Source: Pseudolysobacter sp964466115 | Lineage (GTDB): Bacteria > Pseudomonadota > Gammaproteobacteria > Xanthomonadales > Rhodanobacteraceae | Direction of reading: 5' to 3' | NCBI GenBank assembly: GCA_964466115.1 | Contig: CAYXMH010000003.1 | Coordinates: forward strand, 1 to 64,000 | DNA: 64,000 nucleotides | Notes under the pieces: model-generated | The model's database searches: none | What the model saw: only the letters and a program-made list of their open reading frames with translations | Told to the model about the DNA's origin: nothing | Translations under genes and position numbers: made by a program | In this document: positions 63,119-64,000 of the stretch, piece after piece | Position numbering within the stretch: position 1 is the first letter of the stretch | How the letters are laid out: each line of letters starts with the position of its first letter

Positions 63119-63817
63119 TTACCAAGGCAACTCTTTTCCGTCGTAGCTTAAAAACCGTCCGTTATCGGCCGGACGCAACTTTGCGATGATTGATATAAGG
63201 CTTGCTACCGATTGCTCCGCCGTCAATGTGGCGCCAGCACCGCCCATGTCGGTCTTCACCCAACCGGGGCTTACCGCCACAACCGTCACGCCACGCTCGG
63301 CCAGCGCCATTGCCAACAATCGTGTGGCCATATTCAATGCGGCTTTGGACATGTTATAGCTGGGAGTTCCAAATTCGATCGTGCGTGCAATCGAACCCAA
63401 ACCCGAGGACACATTAATCACTTTGGTTTTTGTTCCATTTGCCAAACACTCGGTCAGCGCTTGCGTAAGCAATAACGGCCCAACGGCATTCGCGGCAAAG
63501 GTGTCCTTGAATGTTTTTGCCTCAAGCGCACCAAATTTCTCGCCCGAAACCAACATTCCCGCGTTGTTGATTAATAGATCGATGGCGCCGGTAAGCGCAA
63601 TCGCTTCACGTGCGAGTTCCGCTATGGATCGTTCGTCGGTCAAATCCAATGGCAACACATGCAACCGCCCGGGATGGGCTGCGGCCAATTCCGTCAGTTT
63701 CAACGCCTTACCAGGATGCCGGCATGCAGCGATCACTTGCGCGCCGTGCTGCAAATACTGTCGTACAAACTCCAATCCAAGGCCACGGTTGGCGCCGGTA
63801 ATAAGTATGCGTTGCAT
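63119..63817 (-). CDS. Short-chain dehydrogenase/reductase
   Basis: 232 residues of the classical SDR type: TGANRGLG cofactor loop, INNAG, Ser137 or 138 in VINVSSGLG, and Tyr154-x3-Lys158. R11 and the RH at 33-34 lean towards NADPH. Substrate is unknown, perhaps an aldehyde or ketone. It ends 38 bp from the start of trmL. Confidence 0.88.
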   Translation of the reverse strand: MQRILITGANRGLGLEFVRQYLQHGAQVIAACRHPGKALKLTELAAAHPGRLHVLPLDLTDERSIAELAREAIALTGAIDLLINNAGMLVSGEKFGALEAKTFKDTFAANAVGPLLLTQALTECLANGTKTKVINVSSGLGSIARTIEFGTPSYNMSKAALNMATRLLAMALAERGVTVVAVSPGWVKTDMGGAGATLTAEQSVASLISIIAKLRPADNGRFLSYDGKELPW

Positions 63818-63941
63818 GTTGGAACCCCTTAAAGCGCAGTCGCTATAGTGTAACGCCCTTGTTAAGGTATGCTGTAGCGGTGAATTCGTGCAAAAATAAT
63901 TCCTTCCTTTATTTTATGTCATCACTTCGACGCCAATTCTT

Positions 63942-64000
63942 ATGAACAAAGCCATTATTATTGCCGTCATCGCACTGACCTCGAGTTCTTGCACATGGGT
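63942..64000 (+). CDS. Start of a probable lipoprotein gene (partial)
   Basis: The ATG at 63942 opens MNKAIIIAVIALTSSSCTW, a hydrophobic stretch ending in a lipobox-like TSSSC, and runs off the window. No clear ribosome site. The rest of the protein is not visible. Confidence 0.5.
   Translation, partial: MNKAIIIAVIALTSSSCTW

Noticed and set aside
1..64000. CRISPR arrays, tRNA/rRNA genes, transposases, prophage
   Set aside because: No regularly spaced direct repeats, no cloverleaf or rRNA sequence and no transposase, integrase or phage structural genes were seen by eye; a tRNA scan could not be run.

Overview
The window looks like a chromosomal segment of a gammaproteobacterium of the Xanthomonadales (Lysobacterales) type, most likely Rhodanobacteraceae-like. 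This rests on moderate GC with near-complete coding, the coaBC-dut-algC block next to radC, an AlgC with a long membrane-anchored N-terminus, argS followed by a SPOR protein, a hemD-hemX-hemY string, a yibN-secB-gpsA block and speA beside speE. Family placement is inference. No rRNA, tRNA, CRISPR array, transposase or prophage was seen; most of the window is housekeeping sequence.

Left edge (1-4.5 kb, all minus strand): an ECF-type sigma factor, a Ser/Thr kinase with a TPR tail, and two small genes. The last small gene encodes a peptide with a bacteriocin-like double-glycine leader and a Gly/Pro-rich core without cysteine. The small gene before it joins a leader of the same shape (GG replaced by AD) to a stretch resembling the kinase N-terminus. 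This is the most novel-looking part of the window and it runs towards the left edge.

4.5-21.7 kb: tyrS; a wall-recycling group (mepM-like, anmK, ampG) with a ribbon-helix-helix gene and xthA; pyrE; a DUF4124 protein coupled to a sulfotransferase; a secreted subtilase; algC, dut and coaBC; radC and an HD/PDE-like protein. 21.7-37.1 kb: argS and an FtsN-like SPOR protein, a secreted PQQ-type sugar dehydrogenase, a hydroxyacid dehydrogenase, speA and speE for polyamines, a 2OG-Fe(II) oxygenase, then a run of parA-like, sixA, yceI, phospholipase D and DUF1232 genes, then a thiolase and a methyltransferase.

37.2-41.4 kb is the nitrogen-control locus, glnA-ntrB-ntrC on the minus strand. It has a perfect-looking sigma-54 promoter, two NtrC sites placed about as in the enteric glnAp2 promoter, a glnA terminator, and an NtrC site touching the ntrB start codon. 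41.4-49.9 kb holds a TPR-sulfotransferase, yheT-like, plsC-like, srkA-like, hotdog thioesterase and DUF885 genes and an iron-sulfur flavoreductase. 49.9-56.5 kb has hemY-hemX-hemD, a second thioesterase, a lipoprotein gene bracketed by REP-like doublets, and an OmpR/EnvZ pair. The right end has two secreted small proteins, a SulP transporter, a cysteine-rich DUF4124 protein, rhodanese-secB-gpsA, trmL, an SDR enzyme and the start of a probable lipoprotein gene cut by the window edge.
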